Counted from the first letter of the stretch, positions 26,824 through 36,875 are shown. The stretch: DNA of 64,000 nucleotides from JAAFHZ01 sp964247085 (GCA_964247085.1 CAXTSX010000002.1:62001-126000), one strand, 5' to 3'. Program-made: numbers and translations. Notes: generated by a model from the sequence alone, not told the origin.

Positions 26824-28242
26824 TTACCAAGCTTTGAGCAGTTCGGTTTTGAAGTCGATCGCTGTTTGATAGTGAGTTTTATGGTCGGGCTCTTCGTATA
26901 ACGCTCGATCGATCACTGTCATTAAGGATGTTGGCAAATAACTCACTCGATCGCCGATCGGAATGGCTGGCTTCTCCATGATCACCGTTACTGGATCTAG
27001 GGCACTTTTGCCACCAACAGAGCTATCTTCAAAATCTCGGGGAGTATAGCCAGTGAGCATTTCGTATAAACAAGCTGCTGCTGCCCAGACATCCACGGCG
27101 GGCTGTGCCGCGTGAAAATTAACTGCTTGGGCACGAGGCATATAGTGTGGTGTGCCCGCAAAACTACCCTCGGGGATGGTTTGGGTGTTGATCGTCGTAA
27201 GATTTAAGGCTTGAGCAAGGGCAAAATCACTAATTTTGGCGATTATTTGACCTTGATATGTGGTGAGTAAAATATTCTCTGGCTTCAGGCTGCGATGCAC
27301 TAAACCACAGGCTTTTCCAAAACCTCCCCCAGCCAGTTTAATATACGGCACCTCTACTTGATGGATATACTCTAACCCATCCAGGACTTGGAGAATTATG
27401 GACTTGGCTAAGACTGCTGGGAGTTTTCCACCTAATTGTTTCATGAGGCCAAATAAGCTACCACCCTCATAGTATTCGGTGGTGTAAAACAAAGCTTCTG
27501 GCGCATAGTTAAAATCTAATAATTTTACGACGTGGGGATGCTCGAGGGCTTTGGTATATTCGGTTTCGCGAATAAATTTTTGCACTGCATCTGCCTGGAT
27601 GGCGATCGAGGGCTGCAAGGTTTTGAGAGCTACTTTTTTCCCCGATTCTTGGTGCAGAGTCAGGTAAACTTCGCTGGTAGCGCCCTGGCCTAATAGTGCC
27701 AACCTTTGATAATCGGGGAGCTGGAGTATTTTAGCTGGTTCCGATTCTACGGGAACGACGATTGTTGGTTCGCCAACATCTGCCGGATATATTTCCAGAA
27801 ATCTACTCACAGCGGCCAGAATTTTGACCTTAATTCTGGATAGTAGGTGTGATTTGGAACTGGCTCCGAAACCTGGTGATGGGAGAGTGAGTGTTGTTTG
27901 TTTACTGGCTACAATTACGGCTCCGGTGGCGACAGCGATCGAGATATTCCCAATACTGAGAGTTTGATTAGCTAATAATTCGGTAGGGGTGCTAACTTTA
28001 TGACCATTGATGAAAGTGCCATGGGTGCTGTTGTAATCCATAATCTTGAGGATTGGTGGATCCAATTGCATAATCTGGAGATCGCAGTGATGGCGGGAGA
28101 TGTTACAGTATTCCTCCGTATCGGGGAAGGAGATATGACAGGCAGATTCTCTACCGATCGGATAAACGCCAGGAGTACTAAAAATATGCTGAGTGCCGGT
28201 TAGCGAACCAGAGGTGATGGTGAGAACAACTTGCGGATTCAT
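26824..28242 (-). CDS. FHA-domain protein kinase with a degenerate catalytic loop
   Basis: 472 residues. An N-terminal FHA domain (GRESACHISFP at 30-40, then SRHHCDL, and NSTHGTFINGH at 71-81) binds phosphothreonine peptides. A Hanks-type kinase domain runs from about 178 to the end. The glycine loop GQGATSEV (185-192) and Lys207 in VALK are intact. However the catalytic loop reads HRS at 316-318 instead of HRD, the metal motif is DFA at 339-341 instead of DFG, and the APE position reads PRA. The PR-type variant is normal in cyanobacterial FHA kinases; loss of the catalytic Asp is not. It is probably a pseudokinase or very weak kinase. Confidence 0.85.
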   Translation of the reverse strand: MNPQVVLTITSGSLTGTQHIFSTPGVYPIGRESACHISFPDTEEYCNISRHHCDLQIMQLDPPILKIMDYNSTHGTFINGHKVSTPTELLANQTLSIGNISIAVATGAVIVASKQTTLTLPSPGFGASSKSHLLSRIKVKILAAVSRFLEIYPADVGEPTIVVPVESEPAKILQLPDYQRLALLGQGATSEVYLTLHQESGKKVALKTLQPSIAIQADAVQKFIRETEYTKALEHPHVVKLLDFNYAPEALFYTTEYYEGGSLFGLMKQLGGKLPAVLAKSIILQVLDGLEYIHQVEVPYIKLAGGGFGKACGLVHRSLKPENILLTTYQGQIIAKISDFALAQALNLTTINTQTIPEGSFAGTPHYMPRAQAVNFHAAQPAVDVWAAAACLYEMLTGYTPRDFEDSSVGGKSALDPVTVIMEKPAIPIGDRVSYLPTSLMTVIDRALYEEPDHKTHYQTAIDFKTELLKAW

Positions 28243-28423
28243 AGGCGTATTTATTAAAAATCTATGAAATTAAAATAAAAATATATAGAAGTAGTATACA
28301 GGCTACGGACATTAATTTTAGGATAATGCGAATTGCAAGATTTGATGGACTTATTCACCAGCATTTTAGCTGGAGCAGGTAAGATATTCTTGCTGTATTT
28401 ATCTCACATCGGAAGTTCGAGCA

Positions 28424-29056
28424 TTGGCCAGAATTAAAGTCCGTCAACACGTTAACCCTTTGGGCATTAAATATCAACAGCCGATCGTCTGGCCAGATTG
28501 GTCGCAGATTTATGCTAGGCCAGAACTACCACTGCATATTGATATCGGCTGTGCTTGGGGTAGATTTGTATTGAAAATGGCTGAAGTTCAGCCAGAATGG
28601 AATTATTTGGGTATCGAAATTCGGGAGCCGTTAGTCACTGAAGCAAATCGGATTAGAGACGATCGACAGCTGACCAACTTGCATTATGTCTTTGCAAACA
28701 TCAATATTTCTCTGGCCAGTCTTTTAACTTCTTTGCCGCCAGGAGCGTGCCAACGCCTTAGTATTCAATATCCTGATCCCTGTTTTAAAACCCGTCATGC
28801 TAAACGCCGGATGGTGCAGCCGGAATTAGTTAGTGCTTTAGCTGAGAATTTATCGTCGGGCACCGAAATTTTTCTGCAATCCGATCTGGAGTGGGTGGCT
28901 CAAGAAATGGTCGACCGCTTTGCTGAAAACCCCGTATTTCAGCGTCAGAGTTTCGATTGGCTGCCGGAGAACCCTCTACCAGTAAAGACTGAACGGGAAA
29001 TTGCCACACTGAAGAGAGGCTTGCCAGTCCATCGCAGTATCTTGCATCGTATTTAG
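28424..29056 (+). CDS. trmB: tRNA (guanine-N7-)-methyltransferase
   Basis: 210-residue SAM-dependent enzyme that methylates G46 in the tRNA variable loop. The SAM-binding segment is LHIDIGCAWGRFVLKMA (36-52); IQYPDPCFKTRHAKRRM is the TrmB signature. The start is TTG at 28424, which gives the family-typical MARIKVRQHVNPL; no ATG would. Divergent from the FHA-kinase gene. Confidence 0.93.
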   Translation: MARIKVRQHVNPLGIKYQQPIVWPDWSQIYARPELPLHIDIGCAWGRFVLKMAEVQPEWNYLGIEIREPLVTEANRIRDDRQLTNLHYVFANINISLASLLTSLPPGACQRLSIQYPDPCFKTRHAKRRMVQPELVSALAENLSSGTEIFLQSDLEWVAQEMVDRFAENPVFQRQSFDWLPENPLPVKTEREIATLKRGLPVHRSILHRI

Positions 29057-29063
29057 GATAGAT

Positions 29064-29252
29064 TCACGGCATCCACCTCCAAAAACAACGATTTTCCTGT
29101 TGCTCGGTGACGGTGGCACCCAACTTTCGATAAAAACTTAGCCCCCGCTGATTGCGAGCATCAGCATTCCAGGCGATATGAGTACAGTCATTGGCCTGGG
29201 CGATGTGAGCAAGTTGAGCCATTAAGGCTGCGCCCACTCCTTGACTACTGGA
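29064..29252 (-). pseudogene. 3' remnant of a GNAT acetyltransferase gene
   Basis: The minus strand encodes 62 residues without a proper start: GVGAALMAQLAHIAQAND, then NADARNQRGLSFYRKLGA, ending RWMP and a stop at 29064-29066. Q-G-x-G-x-A/G and the N-x-x-x-xxFYxKLGF-like segment are GNAT motifs A and B. The N-terminal half is missing. The fragment begins straight after the TAA stop of the GAF-GGDEF-EAL gene and lies in the same frame, so it may be a recombination scar. Confidence 0.7.
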
Positions 29253-31826
29253 TTAATTGTAATGATGATCAATGATAGGTTGTGAGGTTGCTGGCAAGAT
29301 ATTTAACTGTGATTTTTCTGGGAATTTGGGTTGCTGCTGCATAGCAATAATTTTGGCAGCTAATTCTGGAGCTGGTAAAGGTTTGCTAAATAAAAAGCCT
29401 TGCACTCCGTCACAGCCGACTGATCGCAAAAAATCTAGTTGTTCGATCGTCTCTACTCCCTCAGCAATTACCGTCAGTTTTAGCTCATGGCCCAAATTAA
29501 TAATCGTGCGCACAATCCCGGCATCGATCGAATTCACCGTATCGCCCTGGAGATCTTTAATAAAAGATCTATCTACCTTGAGATGGTCGAGGGGTAAATG
29601 TTTGAGTGCTGCCAGGGAGGAATGTCCGGTGCCAAAATCGTCTAAAGATACCTGAATGCCAAGGGCGCGGAGCTGTTGCAAAATGTCGATCGTTAGTTGT
29701 AGATCTTGGATGGCTAAGCTTTCCGTGATTTCTACTTCCAAATATTCAGGAGCCAGACCGCTATGTTCGATCGCCATCATCACAATTTCAATGAAATTAG
29801 GCTGCTGGATTTGCTTGATTGATAAATTTACAGCGATCGGAAAATAACCAACGCCCTGTTCTTGCCACAGTTTATTCTGCTGACAGGCGGTATGCAAAAC
29901 CCATTCACCGATTTGATTAATTAAACCAGTTTCTTCCGCCACCGGGATGAATTCGGCGGGGCTAATGAAATGTGCTTGATGGTCATAGCAACGAATTAAA
30001 GCCTCTACCCCAATTACCTGATAATTATTAATATCAACTTGGGGCTGGTAGTGCAGAACGAAATGTTGTTGATTTCCTTGCGCATCATTCAACTTTACGC
30101 CCTTAAAAAGGCTGTCATGGATAGCTTGATATAAAATATTGGCTAATCGCAGTTGATCGACGGCCGTAGTATTGGTTGCTGAACTGTACATTTCGTAGTG
30201 ATTACGACCCTTTTGTTTGGCTCGGTATAGCGCGGTATGGGCGTGTTTTAGCAATGTATCAGCATCATCGCCATCGTAGGGAGAAATGGCAATTCCCATA
30301 CTAGCTTGAATGTAGAGACTATTACTTTCTAAATAGGGGAAAGTATCTTCAAACTCAAAGGGAGTACTTAGGGTCTGGAGGATGTTTTTCGCGATGTTTT
30401 CTATTGCCGTGATGTCGTTAAAAGATGATACCAAAAAAGTAAATTCATCGCCGCCCCAACGACCCAGCAAGTCGTAGGTAATATTTGTTTGGCGGAGTCT
30501 GGTAGTGACCATCTGTAATAGTCGATCGCCAATACTATTACCCAGAATGTCGTTAACATTTTTGAAGCGATCTAAGTTTAAAAAGATTACCGCTAATAGT
30601 TCACCTTTTTCCTGAGTTTCGGCTAGGGTCAAGGTGAGCCGTTGTTGGATAAGTAAGCGATTGGGCAAGCCTGTTAATAAATCGTAATAAGACTGCTGGT
30701 GAAACATGTTTTCAATGCGTTGCTGCATGATGCCAGTGTAAATATGTACCGTTAATGCTTGGGCTAATTGCAATTCGGCGCTTGTCCATTGGGATGGTCC
30801 ATCGATCGATCGAAACAGCGTGAGGCAGCCGATCGACTGATTGCTGTAGCGGAGAGGCAGAATTAGTAAAGATTTAATATGGGCATGATGAAAAGAAAAA
30901 TACAGTGGTTCTAAGATTAAATGTTGATAGATATTGGCAATGGCACAGACCTGTTCGGGCTGTTTTTGATCATCTTTGTAGCCACTGTTATAAATAACCC
31001 GCTGCCACAAAGCATTTTTTTCGACTTCAATCAAAATGTCTGGCTGCTGGCCGTGGGTAAAAACTTGAGCTGCCGTATTAACCGGCTCCGCTATCACATA
31101 CAGCCGAGCGCCACTAGCTTGGAAAGCCTCAGTCAATTCCACCAGTAATTGTCTTTCAGGAGCTGGCGTTTGTAGGAGGCTGCTGATTTTTTCGATCAAT
31201 AGCCCTTGATTATTTTGGGATTGGGCATGAGTCACTAATGCTACTTGGGCAATTCCGATCGATATTTGATCGACCAAAATTTGCAGGGTATGCAAATGCT
31301 TAGAGCTGAAGCGCTTGGAATGACGGTTTTGGCAGGATAAAAATCCCCATAGTTGATGCTGATGAACAATAGGCAATAACAAGCAAGTCGTAATGCCCAT
31401 TTCTCTCATCTTGGCTTGATAGTGAGGATGACTGGGACGATGATAACTGAGATTTTTCTTGAGCTGGTTTTTGGGTGAATGATAGATGGTGGTTCTACCC
31501 GCGTTCAAATCGATCAGGAGCTTTTGTCGTTCACTGACAAGCAGCTCGCGCTGGGATTGGGGGATTAGGGCTTCCACTGTGGTATTGCGTAAACTAGGCA
31601 ATCGATGATCTTTGATGGCTTCGGCGATTACTTCTACGTTGTTGCCCCGACCTAATTGGTAAAAATTTACTCGATCGACATCTAAGAATTTGCGAATGGG
31701 CGTAGCAACGCTATCTAGCATTTCCGATAAGTCTTGGGCTTCGCGAATCTTGCCGATTAATTGATTAAGTAATTTTTCACTGTCAATCAGTGGCTGGATC
31801 CAGCTAATTCCATATTCACTCGCCAT
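29253..31826 (-). CDS. GAF-GAF-GGDEF-EAL c-di-GMP signalling protein
   Basis: 857 residues. The first GAF domain is at about 30-195 (FLDVDRVNFYQL, MGITTCLLLPIV) and a second at about 215-375. The diguanylate cyclase domain carries an intact GGDEF at 458-462; the c-di-GMP phosphodiesterase domain has an intact EAL at 608-610, with later DDFGTG and the ExLxxR-like region. No membrane span. The first GAF shows no Cys-His pair at the usual bilin-attachment place, so it is probably not a phytochrome-type photosensor. Both enzymatic halves look competent. Which dominates, and which ligand the GAFs bind, cannot be read from sequence. Confidence 0.92.
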   Translation of the reverse strand: MASEYGISWIQPLIDSEKLLNQLIGKIREAQDLSEMLDSVATPIRKFLDVDRVNFYQLGRGNNVEVIAEAIKDHRLPSLRNTTVEALIPQSQRELLVSERQKLLIDLNAGRTTIYHSPKNQLKKNLSYHRPSHPHYQAKMREMGITTCLLLPIVHQHQLWGFLSCQNRHSKRFSSKHLHTLQILVDQISIGIAQVALVTHAQSQNNQGLLIEKISSLLQTPAPERQLLVELTEAFQASGARLYVIAEPVNTAAQVFTHGQQPDILIEVEKNALWQRVIYNSGYKDDQKQPEQVCAIANIYQHLILEPLYFSFHHAHIKSLLILPLRYSNQSIGCLTLFRSIDGPSQWTSAELQLAQALTVHIYTGIMQQRIENMFHQQSYYDLLTGLPNRLLIQQRLTLTLAETQEKGELLAVIFLNLDRFKNVNDILGNSIGDRLLQMVTTRLRQTNITYDLLGRWGGDEFTFLVSSFNDITAIENIAKNILQTLSTPFEFEDTFPYLESNSLYIQASMGIAISPYDGDDADTLLKHAHTALYRAKQKGRNHYEMYSSATNTTAVDQLRLANILYQAIHDSLFKGVKLNDAQGNQQHFVLHYQPQVDINNYQVIGVEALIRCYDHQAHFISPAEFIPVAEETGLINQIGEWVLHTACQQNKLWQEQGVGYFPIAVNLSIKQIQQPNFIEIVMMAIEHSGLAPEYLEVEITESLAIQDLQLTIDILQQLRALGIQVSLDDFGTGHSSLAALKHLPLDHLKVDRSFIKDLQGDTVNSIDAGIVRTIINLGHELKLTVIAEGVETIEQLDFLRSVGCDGVQGFLFSKPLPAPELAAKIIAMQQQPKFPEKSQLNILPATSQPIIDHHYN

Positions 31827-32063
31827 AGGAAATCACTCTAAATTGGTGTTCTGGTGAATTAATTGTTGATAAGGGCGCTGCAATTTGGCGATATTATGTA
31901 GGGAATACACATATATTTCCCGCACCCAGAAGAACTAAATTTATCTAACTTAGAGGTAGTATTTCTTAAACTGCTAATTGTTTGGGGTATCAATTTAATG
32001 AATATTTAACAGTTAGTGTAACTAATTTGTCCCTGGCTGTATGTACTTCGGAATGTATTTTTA

Positions 32064-33302
32064 ATGTCTGAATTTATTTTACTCACTGAGCATTGGTCGA
32101 AATTAATCGTAGGTGCTACTACGCCCTCTACTCATATTCAAGATATTGTTGCTCCTGCCACCAGCGATGAACTATGTGCTGTAGTACAAAAAGCTGCTCA
32201 GCAGCCACAAAAAATTCTGATAGCGGGCAGTGGCAGCAAACTAAATTGGGGTGGCTTGGTAATTGAACCTACCTTGTTAGTAAGCACTGCTAAGCTCGAT
32301 CGATTGATTGACCACGCCGTTGGAGACCTCACCGTCACGGTGGAAGCAGGTATTTCTTTTCAGCAACTGCAACAGCAGCTGGCACTTGCTGGTCAATTTT
32401 TACCTCTAGATCCACTGTTTCCGGATCGATCGACCATCGGTGGATTAATTGCCACTGCCGATACGGGCTCGCTCCGCCATCGGTACGGTGGAGTGCGTGA
32501 TTTATTATTGGGCATTCACTGGGTGCGGGCTGATGGGGTGATGGCCAAGGCTGGTGGCCGAGTGGTGAAAAACGTGGCTGGTTATGACTTGATGAAACTG
32601 TTTACTGGTTCCTATGGCACCTTAGGGATTCTTCAGCAAGTCACCCTGCGGGTTTATCCGTTACCAGTGGCTTCTGGTTCTGTGTGGGTGACTGGTGCTG
32701 CTCTATCAGATTTAATTGGGCAATTGGGCGCTATGACCCTGACCCCGACTGCTTTAGATTTAATTAGTGCTGGCCTAGCGCAACAGCTGGGTTTGGGCGA
32801 ACAGATGGGTCTTCTGGCGCGTTTTCAAACTATCCCAGAAAGCATTCAGGTGCAGAGTCAACAGCTGGCTGAATTAGCTGCGAACTTGGGTTTGAGTAGC
32901 CAGGTCTATGCCGGAGAACCGGAAACCAAAATTTGGGAACAAGTGCGACCCATCGTCATGGCCAAACCAATTACTGCCAAAATTGGGGTGCGAGCAACGG
33001 CGGCTGTAGATATCCTGACTAACTCTATGGAGCAGACTGGTGGTTGGGGAGTTATTCATCTAGGCAGTGGCCTTGGTTTAATTGGTTGCGATGAATCGAT
33101 CGCCAATATCCAGGCTCTGCTGCCTTTACGCCAGCAGTGTGAACAGGCCGGGGGCTTTTTGACAATATTAACGGCCTCTACTACCACCAAACAACAACTG
33201 GAAGTTTGGGGCTATCAAGGTGCCGCTGTCCAAGTGATGCGGCAGCTCCGCCAGCAGTTCGACCCCCAGGCTCTGTTCAACCCTGGCAAGCTTTTTACCT
33301 AA
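32064..33302 (+). CDS. glcE: Glycolate oxidase subunit GlcE (FAD-binding)
   Basis: 412 residues. The FAD-binding domain of the vanillyl-alcohol-oxidase type is visible: ILIAGSGSKLNWGG (54-67), PDRSTIGGLIATADTGS, GGRVVKNVAGYDLMKLFTGSYGT split across the middle. With GlcD and GlcF it oxidises photorespiratory glycolate to glyoxylate. No glcD is next to it in this window. It lies 20 bases before glcF. Confidence 0.9.
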   Translation: MSEFILLTEHWSKLIVGATTPSTHIQDIVAPATSDELCAVVQKAAQQPQKILIAGSGSKLNWGGLVIEPTLLVSTAKLDRLIDHAVGDLTVTVEAGISFQQLQQQLALAGQFLPLDPLFPDRSTIGGLIATADTGSLRHRYGGVRDLLLGIHWVRADGVMAKAGGRVVKNVAGYDLMKLFTGSYGTLGILQQVTLRVYPLPVASGSVWVTGAALSDLIGQLGAMTLTPTALDLISAGLAQQLGLGEQMGLLARFQTIPESIQVQSQQLAELAANLGLSSQVYAGEPETKIWEQVRPIVMAKPITAKIGVRATAAVDILTNSMEQTGGWGVIHLGSGLGLIGCDESIANIQALLPLRQQCEQAGGFLTILTASTTTKQQLEVWGYQGAAVQVMRQLRQQFDPQALFNPGKLFT

Positions 33303-33322
33303 AATAAACCTCCTGAAACCCC

Positions 33323-34654
33323 ATGTCTGAAATTGCTGCCTGTCCTGGCTTTGATCTAAATCATCCTCCTGATCCACAGGTGATCGACTCCTGCGTACAC
33401 TGTGGTTTTTGTCTGTCTACCTGCCCCAGCTACCGGGTTCTTGGTACCGAAATGGATTCACCTCGGGGACGAATCTATACGATCGATGCCATTAATAAGG
33501 GTGAAATTCCCCTGTCACCGACGGTGGCGGCTCACTTTGATACTTGTTTGGGTTGTTTGGCCTGTGTGACCACTTGTCCATCAGGAGTGCGCTACGACCA
33601 ATTAATTGAGTCGATGCGCCCCCAGATTGAGCGCCAGCAACAACGTCCTTTAGTCGAGCGGCTATATCGTCAGTTTATTTTTGGACTTTTCCCCTATCCC
33701 GATCGCCTGCGGCTGTTGTTATTTCCGTTGGTGGTCTACCAAAAATCAGGGCTGCAGCAGTTATTGCGCAGTACTGGTTTGCTGCCCAAGGTGTCACCGC
33801 ATTTGGCTAGTATGGAGGGCAATTTACCCCAATTAAACTTTGCCGACTTGAACCCTAGCTACCCCACTACTATTCCAGCGCAGGGTGAGACCCGCTACCG
33901 GGTCGGAATGATCTTGGGCTGCGTGCAAAAATTGTTCTTCGATCGCGTGAATCAAGCGACCATTCGGGTACTAACCGCTAACGGTTGTGAGGTGATTATT
34001 CCACCCAGCCAGGGCTGTTGTGCGGCTTTGCCTCAGCACCAGGGGCAAACCAGTCAGGCCGAAACAATGGCTAAGCAGATGATCGATAACTTTCGCGGCT
34101 ATGAGCTGGATGCCGTAATTATCAATGCGGCGGGCTGCGGCCATACCCTCAAAGAATATGGCCATATGTTGGCCGAGGATGCCGCCTATGCTTTGCCTGC
34201 TCAAGAATTTGCCGATCGAGTCAAAGATGTGCAAGAATTTTTGGCCAGTATTGAGCTAGTTACGCCTTTGCAGCCAATTACCGATCAGCCTCTGACGATC
34301 GTCTATCAAGATGCTTGTCATTTGATTCATGGTCAAAAAATTAGTGCCCAGCCCCGCCAGCTTTTGCGCCGGATTCCCCAGGTGCAGCTGCGGGAGCCCA
34401 TCGATGCTGGATTGTGCTGTGGCAGTGCTGGTATATATAACATGCTGCAACCGGAGGTGGCTGAGGAGTTAGGCCAGCAAAAAGTGACTAATTTGCTGAA
34501 CACGGGTGCTAGTCTGATTGCTTCGGCTAATCCGGGCTGTAGCTTGCAAATTAGTAAGCATCTGGCGGCTCAAGGCCAAACGGTACCGGTTTATCATCCG
34601 ATCGAACTCCTGGATCTGGCCATCCGAGGCGTACAACTACCGGCTAGTCTTTGA
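33323..34654 (+). CDS. glcF: Glycolate oxidase iron-sulfur subunit GlcF
   Basis: 443 residues. Two [4Fe-4S] ferredoxin motifs lie at the N-terminus: Cys24, 27, 30, 34 and Cys75, 78, 81, 85. Two CCG domains with heterodisulfide-reductase-like cysteines follow (QGCCAALPQHQG, AGLCCGSAGIYNM). It passes electrons from the FAD subunits toward the quinone pool. Co-transcribed with glcE. The last 11 bases overlap the convergent CPBP-like gene. Confidence 0.93.
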   Translation: MSEIAACPGFDLNHPPDPQVIDSCVHCGFCLSTCPSYRVLGTEMDSPRGRIYTIDAINKGEIPLSPTVAAHFDTCLGCLACVTTCPSGVRYDQLIESMRPQIERQQQRPLVERLYRQFIFGLFPYPDRLRLLLFPLVVYQKSGLQQLLRSTGLLPKVSPHLASMEGNLPQLNFADLNPSYPTTIPAQGETRYRVGMILGCVQKLFFDRVNQATIRVLTANGCEVIIPPSQGCCAALPQHQGQTSQAETMAKQMIDNFRGYELDAVIINAAGCGHTLKEYGHMLAEDAAYALPAQEFADRVKDVQEFLASIELVTPLQPITDQPLTIVYQDACHLIHGQKISAQPRQLLRRIPQVQLREPIDAGLCCGSAGIYNMLQPEVAEELGQQKVTNLLNTGASLIASANPGCSLQISKHLAAQGQTVPVYHPIELLDLAIRGVQLPASL

Positions 34655-35258
34655 GGTAAATTTTTGATTGAGGATGATCGAGAGCTGAGAGTCGGTATCT
34701 CTGTAATTGATATCTACCGCCCAAGGGCAACAGCCATACCACCACCACTAACCAATGGAAAAATACTGTCAACCACAGTGATTCAGTTCCAATATAAGTT
34801 ACTAAGCATCCCAGTTCTAGGAGGGCTGCCAAGATTAAAAATCGGCGCTGCTTAAATAAAGGATGTATATGGCGGTATCCAATCACATAACGGGTGGTCG
34901 CCGCTAGCCAAGCGCATCCTAGCCACATAAATTTCTGTGAAATAGGAATGTTCTCAAAGGCCAGCGGCACTAATAGAACTCTGCATAGTAGTTCTTCGAG
35001 CAGCACCCAAACCAATAACATGGCCATGAGTTTGACGGCTTGTCGATTGCCATACAATCTCAGCCCATCGCGATACATTTCTAGATTTAGCCATACTTCG
35101 ATCGGCTCAAAGTTGACTAAGGTATTGATCAGGCCGGAAGGAATGGTAGCTAGCCAATAACCGCAAAATAACGCCCAGGTAATGAGCAGATCTGGACCGC
35201 TGGGCGGCACGAGCAATGACACCCATAGTCGATTGAGAATCGTCGATAATATCAGCAA
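34644..35258 (-). CDS. CPBP-like intramembrane protease homologue
   Basis: 204 residues with about five or six hydrophobic segments. LEELLCRVLL near 85-94 matches motif 1 (EExxxR) of the CPBP (Abi/CAAX protease-like) family, and TVFFHWLVVVVW near 165-176 supplies the late histidine motif. The middle motif is less clear. CPBP proteins include prenyl-protein proteases and bacteriocin-immunity proteins; no substrate can be inferred. The start is TTG at 35258, so the N-terminus is uncertain. Divergent from the cysteine desulfurase 40 bases away. Confidence 0.55.
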   Translation of the reverse strand: MLILSTILNRLWVSLLVPPSGPDLLITWALFCGYWLATIPSGLINTLVNFEPIEVWLNLEMYRDGLRLYGNRQAVKLMAMLLVWVLLEELLCRVLLVPLAFENIPISQKFMWLGCAWLAATTRYVIGYRHIHPLFKQRRFLILAALLELGCLVTYIGTESLWLTVFFHWLVVVVWLLPLGGRYQLQRYRLSALDHPQSKIYLKD

Positions 35259-35298
35259 TGAACTATTCCTGGTACTGCTTTGGAGCTATTTGAGTATA

Positions 35299-36435
35299 GT
35301 GATATTTAACCATAAGCCCGTCTACTTAGACTATCAAGCAACTACCCCTCTAGACCAGAGAGTTTTGGCTGTAATGATACCTTATTTTGATGAGCATTTT
35401 GGTAATGCTGCCAGTGGAAATCATCTGTATGGCTGGTCAGCTGCTGCTGCCATCGATTTGGCGCGGTCGCAGATTGCGATGGCGATCGGTGCCGAGCCGC
35501 TGGATATTATTTTTACCAGCGGTGCTACGGAAGCCAATAACTTGGCGATTAAAGGTGTTGCGGAAGCACAGTTGTCTAAAGGGCGACATCTGATCACGGC
35601 TCAAACTGAGCATCGATCGATCTTAGAACCCTGCCGGTATTTAGAGCAACTGGGTTTTGACATTACCTATTTATCGGTTCAAGCAGATGGTTTGCTATCG
35701 ACAGATCAACTAGAAGCGGCGATCCGTCCTGACACCATCTTGGTGTCGGTGATGGTCGCCAACAATGAAATTGGAGTAATACAGCCGATTGCCAAAATTG
35801 CCCAAATCTGTAAGCAGCGGCAGATTATCTTTCATACTGATGCTGCCCAGGGAATTGGCAAAATCCCTTTTAATGTGCAAGATTGCCCAGTGGATCTGCT
35901 TTCGATTACGGGACACAAAGTCTATGGACCCAAAGGCATTGGTGCTTTGTATATCCGTCCCACTGTCCGATTAGCTCCCCAGATCGTTGGTGGTGGCCAA
36001 GAACGTGGTCTGCGAGCTGGGACTCTACCCACACCGCAAATTGTGGGACTGGGTAAGGCGATCGAACTAGCTGTCCAAGAACAAGATATTGAGTCTCAGC
36101 GGTTACTGATTTTGCGCGATGATTTATGGCGCCAACTGCAACAGATTTATGATATTCATCTGAATGGTTCTATTCGCCAACGATTGCCCGATAACTTAAA
36201 TGTTAGTTTTGGCGGAGTTTCCACCAATGAATTATTGCGCGAATTGCAGGGAGTGGTGGCTCTAGCAGCGGGATCGGCCTGTAGTTCGGGGCAAGCCTCC
36301 CATGTTTTAAAGGCTATTGGCCGGTCGGCCAACCTGGCCAGTCTGCGCTTTAGTCTGGGGAAATTTACCACCGCTGCCGATATCGATCGAGTGGCCGGGG
36401 CTGTGCAACAGGCTGTCCAAAAATTGCGTGGCTAG
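35299..36435 (+). CDS. Cysteine desulfurase, NifS/IscS family
   Basis: 378 residues from GTG 35299, which gives the family start (VYLDYQATTPLD). The frame is open upstream to 35182, but that part overlaps the divergent gene and has no family similarity. PLP enzyme that takes sulfur from cysteine for Fe-S clusters and thionucleosides. The Schiff-base lysine is in SITGHKVYGPKG and the sulfur-carrying Cys in AGSACSSGQAS, a group II-like GSACSSG context close to IscS/NifS. No isc/suf partners nearby. Confidence 0.92.
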   Translation: MIFNHKPVYLDYQATTPLDQRVLAVMIPYFDEHFGNAASGNHLYGWSAAAAIDLARSQIAMAIGAEPLDIIFTSGATEANNLAIKGVAEAQLSKGRHLITAQTEHRSILEPCRYLEQLGFDITYLSVQADGLLSTDQLEAAIRPDTILVSVMVANNEIGVIQPIAKIAQICKQRQIIFHTDAAQGIGKIPFNVQDCPVDLLSITGHKVYGPKGIGALYIRPTVRLAPQIVGGGQERGLRAGTLPTPQIVGLGKAIELAVQEQDIESQRLLILRDDLWRQLQQIYDIHLNGSIRQRLPDNLNVSFGGVSTNELLRELQGVVALAAGSACSSGQASHVLKAIGRSANLASLRFSLGKFTTAADIDRVAGAVQQAVQKLRG

Positions 36436-36875
36436 CTACCCCATGCGATCGGCAGAATTCGGGGTATAATGAGTCTCGTGAGCAGTCACATCTACTAGCG
36501 GCATGAGCGATCGTGTGAGTATTCAATCGATCCACAGCCAAGGCTAGCAGTAGCAAAGCTCCTGCCCAGCTAAATTTTTCAATTTCCTGCCAGTCTCCAG
36601 CGTAAAGGGCTTAAGTATTTTGGGCGGCTTTGCGTCGGTCATAGACTGTCGGTTATGGCACGAGCTATATAGAAATCACTAGATACTGCTTCTCAATCAA
36701 TCATTTTCTTGAAATATATAAGGAAATATTACTGATATTCTGATCAGACATTTTATTGACTGCTCTGACATCGTTACAGAACGAGACGAGCGTCGATCAT
36801 CATTTATTTACATTTAATCCAGCACCGGGCAACTTCTTCATGCCCTAGTTTGCTGCATATTTTTGAGGGAATTTA
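36436..36875. other. Long region upstream of rne
   Basis: 440 bases without a convincing gene on either strand. It becomes AT-rich around 36690-36760, then GC-neutral. In cyanobacteria, rne leaders are long and contain RNase E sites that allow self-regulation; an equivalent leader is likely here. The start codon is preceded by GAGGGA at 36863-36868. No clean -35/-10 pair was chosen. Confidence 0.45.

Noticed and set aside
31200..31700. First GAF domain of the GGDEF-EAL protein as a bilin photoreceptor
   Set aside because: The Cys-His pair used for bilin attachment is not present at the expected place.
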